Shown here: piece by piece, positions 60,415 to 64,000 of the stretch
Layout: each line of letters begins with the position of its first letter
Position numbering within the stretch: the stretch's first letter is position 1
From: Kluyvera genomosp. 1
GTDB taxonomy: Bacteria; Pseudomonadota; Gammaproteobacteria; Enterobacterales; Enterobacteriaceae
Assembly (NCBI RefSeq): GCF_001266615.1
Contig: NZ_LGHZ01000017.1
Coordinates: 62,001-126,000 of the forward strand
Length of the DNA: 64,000 nucleotides
Direction of reading: 5' to 3'
The notes under the pieces: model-generated
Told to the model about the DNA's origin: nothing
The model's input: the letters and a program-made list of their open reading frames with translations, nothing else
The model's database searches: none
Made by a program: the position numbers and the translations under genes

Positions 60415-61328
60415 TGCGTGATGATGTGAGCGAACTTTATCATCGCTATCGCGCTCATGCTCGGCCGCGCCGTAGTGGAAAAATGATTTTCCACGGCGTG
60501 GACGGGTATGACGTCTATAACCCGACGGCCCCTTTCCGTCATGCCGGGGCCTGGTGTATGGCAGCTCGCGTGGAGAAGCGTAACAGCGAGTATTCTGAGG
60601 TGCGCTTCTTTGCCTGGGACGGTGGGAATCATGCCACTTTGCTGGCTGACCTACCGACGTTTGCGCTACAGGATCCGTTTATCTGTATGCTTACCGGGCA
60701 ACTGCTGTTTGGCGGCGTTGAAGTGGAGTATTCCGCGGACGATGTTCCTTTGCGCTGGCGTACGCTGTTTTTTATCGGCGACAGCCTGGAAACATTACGC
60801 CCTTTGGCAACCGGGCCATGGGGAATGAAAGATATCCGCCCCGTCTCCTTGCCGGATGGCCGCATTCTACTTTTCACTCGCCCGCAGGGCGAATGGGGTG
60901 GGCGTGGCACCATTGGTTGGACTATGCTCTCCAGCCTGGATGAGCTGAATGCACAGACAATTTCCCGCGCGACGCTGATTTCTCACCTTGATGAACAGTA
61001 CTGGTGCGGCGTTAATACCGCCTATGTCCGTGCTGAAGGGGAGGTTCATGTGTTGGCGCATGTGGCTCGGTTCGATGAGAGGGGGGATCGTCACTACTAC
61101 GCCGCACGTTTTATCTTCGATTATCTTCGCGGGCGTTCATCAGCGATGGAGATTATTGCATGCCGGGATGATTTTCTACCCGGAGAGTGTAAGCGTGAGG
61201 ATCTGCGGGACGTTGTTTTTCCAGCCGGAGTGTGGGCTGACGGCAAAGGGGATACCCGGCTGTTTTGCGGTACCAGCGATTGTGAGGTTCAGTGGTTGGA
61301 TATGACGGCGCTGTTTGGTGCCCAATAG
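60414..61328 (+). CDS. DUF1861/MTP-1-like protein, possible GT108 mannosyltransferase-phosphorylase
   Basis: A 304-residue predicted beta-propeller. HGVDGYDVYNPTAPF (27-41), FALQDPFIC (83-91), WGMKDIRPVSLPDGRILLFT (136-155) and VNTAYVRAEGEVHVLAHVAR match my recollection of DUF1861/MTP-1 proteins. Leishmania members of that group (CAZy GT108) make and phosphorolyse beta-1,2-mannan. Asp140 in KDIR could be the catalytic acid by analogy with GH130. The ATG overlaps the GH130 stop (TAATG); the frame remains open 20 codons upstream within GH130 without meaning. No signal peptide. The function is inferred from family and from its GH130, phosphomannomutase and importer neighbours. Confidence 0.68.
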   Translation: MRDDVSELYHRYRAHARPRRSGKMIFHGVDGYDVYNPTAPFRHAGAWCMAARVEKRNSEYSEVRFFAWDGGNHATLLADLPTFALQDPFICMLTGQLLFGGVEVEYSADDVPLRWRTLFFIGDSLETLRPLATGPWGMKDIRPVSLPDGRILLFTRPQGEWGGRGTIGWTMLSSLDELNAQTISRATLISHLDEQYWCGVNTAYVRAEGEVHVLAHVARFDERGDRHYYAARFIFDYLRGRSSAMEIIACRDDFLPGECKREDLRDVVFPAGVWADGKGDTRLFCGTSDCEVQWLDMTALFGAQ

Positions 61329-61335
61329 GAAAAGG

Positions 61336-61368
61336 ACGCCCTCGGCGGGTTTGCTGAGGGCGTATTTT

Positions 61369-61370
<2 letters not shown>
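61336..61370 (+). terminator. Terminator of the accessory + strand operon
   Basis: ACGCCCTCGGC and GCTGAGGGCGT form an 11-bp hairpin with one mismatch, followed by ATTTTTT, eight bases after the last gene; the T-run overlaps the patA stop codon on the other strand. Confidence 0.9.
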
Positions 61371-62822
<1,452 letters not shown>

Positions 62823-62970
62823 CTTCAGCGGCTACGGTGAAAATCGGGATAAATGCCAGGGAAAAACGCGTCTGTACAATATTTAATCGTCCAGCGTAGC
62901 GGGGAGGCTCAAAAAGGGAGGAGTGGGCTGCGACCTGAATGTGCAGGGTGCTCGAGCGTGGTGCGCGTTT

Positions 62971-62987
62971 TGCGCCACGGTTGCGCG
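62971..62987. promoter_or_regulatory. Possible NtrC enhancer site for patA
   Basis: TGCGCCACGGTTGCGCG matches the NtrC consensus TGCACCA-N3-TGGTGCA at 10 of 14 positions and sits about 150 bp upstream of the sigma-54 promoter, a normal enhancer distance. The surrounding DNA is rich in GCGC palindromes, so chance similarity is possible. Confidence 0.35.
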
Positions 62988-63042
62988 CCGTGCAAAAAGT
63001 AGGGCTTTTGTTGATTTTGCGATCTAACGCAAAATTAACAAT

Positions 63043-63069
63043 TAAGGTTAATTAAATAACCTCCGATAT
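63043..63069 (+). promoter_or_regulatory. FliA (sigma-28) promoter of aer
   Basis: TAAGGTTA, an 11-base spacer and TCCGATAT match the flagellar sigma-28 consensus TAAAGTTT-N11-GCCGATAA at 12 of 16 positions with exact spacing, 46 bp before the aer start. E. coli aer is a class III flagellar gene. Confidence 0.75.
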
Positions 63070-63115
63070 AACAATTGTAATACATTTTCTTTCCGCACCT
63101 GAAAAGGATGTTCGT

Positions 63116-64000
63116 ATGTCTACCCTGCCCGACCAAAACCAGCATGAATCCGTGCTGGATGACCACACCACCCTCATGTCGACCACCGACCTCAACAGCT
63201 ACATCACCCACGTTAACGATGCCTTCGTCAAGGTTAGCGGCTACAGCCGTGAAGAGATGCTCGGCCTGCCGCATAACCTCGTTCGCCATCCCGATATGCC
63301 GAAAGCCGCATTCGCCGATATGTGGCGTACGCTGAAGCAAGGTGAGCCGTGGACCGGCATTGTGAAAAATCGCCCGAAACACGGCGGCCATTACTGGGTG
63401 CGCGCGAATGCCATTCCCCAGGTGCGTAATGGTAAAACGATTGGCTACATGTCTATCCGCACAAAGGCCAGCCCGCAGGAAGTGGCGGCCGTTGAGCCTT
63501 TGTATCAGGCGCTGCGGGAGGATCGCAGCAATAAGCGCCTGCATAAGGGGCGTGTTATCAGCAAGCGCTGGTGGGGGAAACTGACGGCGATGCCACTACG
63601 GTGGCGGGTTCGAAGCCTGATGCTCGGCCTGTATCTACTGTTGGCCGGGTCGCTATTCGCCCTGAACGCACCTATTGCAGCAGTGCTGGCATCAGCGGTT
63701 CTGCTGCTGCTGACCACTTCCGTTCTTGAATGGCAGGTGGTCCGCCCCGTGGAAAACGTGGCGCGACAGGCGCTCTGTGTGGCAACCGGCGAGCGCAACA
63801 GCGTCGAGCAGTTGGATCGCAGTGATGAGCTAGGGCTGATATTGCGCTCGGTAGGGCAGCTTGGATTAATGTGCCGCTGGCTGATTAACGATGTTTCAAG
63901 CCAGGTGAACAGCGTCAGCGATGGCAGCGACGTGCTGGCGCGCGGTAACGATTCGCTTAACCAGCGCACACAGGAGACGGTCGAAAATGTGCAGCAAACG
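63116..64000 (+). CDS. aer: Aerotaxis receptor Aer (3' end outside window)
   Basis: Energy/oxygen taxis transducer. The first 295 codons are present. An N-terminal PAS domain (about residues 18-115) contains YITHVNDAFVKVSGYSREEM and KHGGHYWVRANAIPQ, the FAD-binding fold. A linker follows, then a hydrophobic double-pass anchor (about 165-205, MLGLYLLLAGSLFALN and AAVLASAVLLLLTTSV) and the start of the HAMP-like and signalling region. The cytoplasmic signalling tip lies beyond the window. GAAAAGGATG precedes the ATG. Transcribed divergently from patA over 355 bp. Confidence 0.95.
   Translation, partial: MSTLPDQNQHESVLDDHTTLMSTTDLNSYITHVNDAFVKVSGYSREEMLGLPHNLVRHPDMPKAAFADMWRTLKQGEPWTGIVKNRPKHGGHYWVRANAIPQVRNGKTIGYMSIRTKASPQEVAAVEPLYQALREDRSNKRLHKGRVISKRWWGKLTAMPLRWRVRSLMLGLYLLLAGSLFALNAPIAAVLASAVLLLLTTSVLEWQVVRPVENVARQALCVATGERNSVEQLDRSDELGLILRSVGQLGLMCRWLINDVSSQVNSVSDGSDVLARGNDSLNQRTQETVENVQQT

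Noticed and set aside
59356-61328. GH130 and the following gene as one frameshifted protein
   Set aside because: Each has its own complete propeller-type motif set and a normal start; the one-base TAATG overlap is a standard coupling arrangement.

Overview
The window is a chromosomal segment of a member of the Enterobacteriaceae close to Escherichia, Citrobacter or Enterobacter. Nearly every gene has an obvious E. coli K-12 counterpart in the same relative order: aga, gar, rnpB, tdc, yhaO-yhaJ, yqj, exu/uxa, sstT, alx, ygjR, ygjP, rlmG, fadH, patA and aer. The + strand here corresponds to the K-12 minus strand. I cannot name the genus or species from sequence alone. No tRNA, 5S/16S/23S rRNA, insertion sequence, prophage or CRISPR array was seen.

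Layout. (1) 1-10120: N-acetylgalactosamine/galactosamine catabolism, with agaR diverging from kbaZ-agaVWEF-agaA and an internally promoted agaS-kbaY. A MalX-type PTS EIIBC follows where K-12 carries agaBCDI. (2) 10169-16459: galactarate/glucarate use (garD, divergent garPLRK). (3) 16492-16873: rnpB, the RNase P RNA. (4) 17586-26447: tdcABCDEFG, anaerobic threonine/serine degradation to propionate or acetate. (5) 27046-29692: yhaO-yhaM, serine/cysteine uptake and cysteine desulfidation. (6) 29726-36619: conserved genes of smaller or poorly defined roles (yhaL, yhaK, yhaJ, yhaH, yqjG, yqjF, yqjKEDC, mzrA, yqjA). (7) 36935-42530: hexuronate use (exuR, exuT, uxaCA). (8) 42615-50915: ygjV, sstT, alx with its Mn/pH-responsive leader, ygjR, ygjP, rlmG, fadH. 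(9) 51052-61328: an accessory sugar locus inserted between fadH and patA, the place occupied in K-12 by ebg and ygjIJK. (10) 61369-64000: patA and the start of aer.

The accessory locus is the most interesting part. A LacI-family regulator, a phosphomannomutase and an MsmK/MalK-type ATPase form one transcription unit. Diverging from it are a lipoprotein sugar-binding protein, two permeases, a GH13 alpha-glucosidase, a GH130 mannoside phosphorylase and a protein resembling the DUF1861/MTP-1 (GT108-type) mannosyltransferase-phosphorylases. All three carbohydrate-active enzymes lack signal peptides. The inferred scheme is import of an intact oligosaccharide, phosphorolysis of beta-mannosidic bonds to mannose-1-phosphate, conversion to mannose-6-phosphate by the phosphomannomutase, and removal of alpha-glucosyl residues by the GH13 enzyme. 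Two 14-bp LacI-type operators, exact inverted copies of each other with centres 33 bp apart, lie between the two arms.

The catabolic loci share a pattern of local regulators (AgaR, TdcA, ExuR, the new LacI protein) with candidate CRP sites upstream of garD/garP, tdcA and uxaC. Starts were chosen from Shine-Dalgarno spacing and remembered family lengths, so they often differ from the longest reading frame. Comparisons with K-12 come from memory, not from a search.
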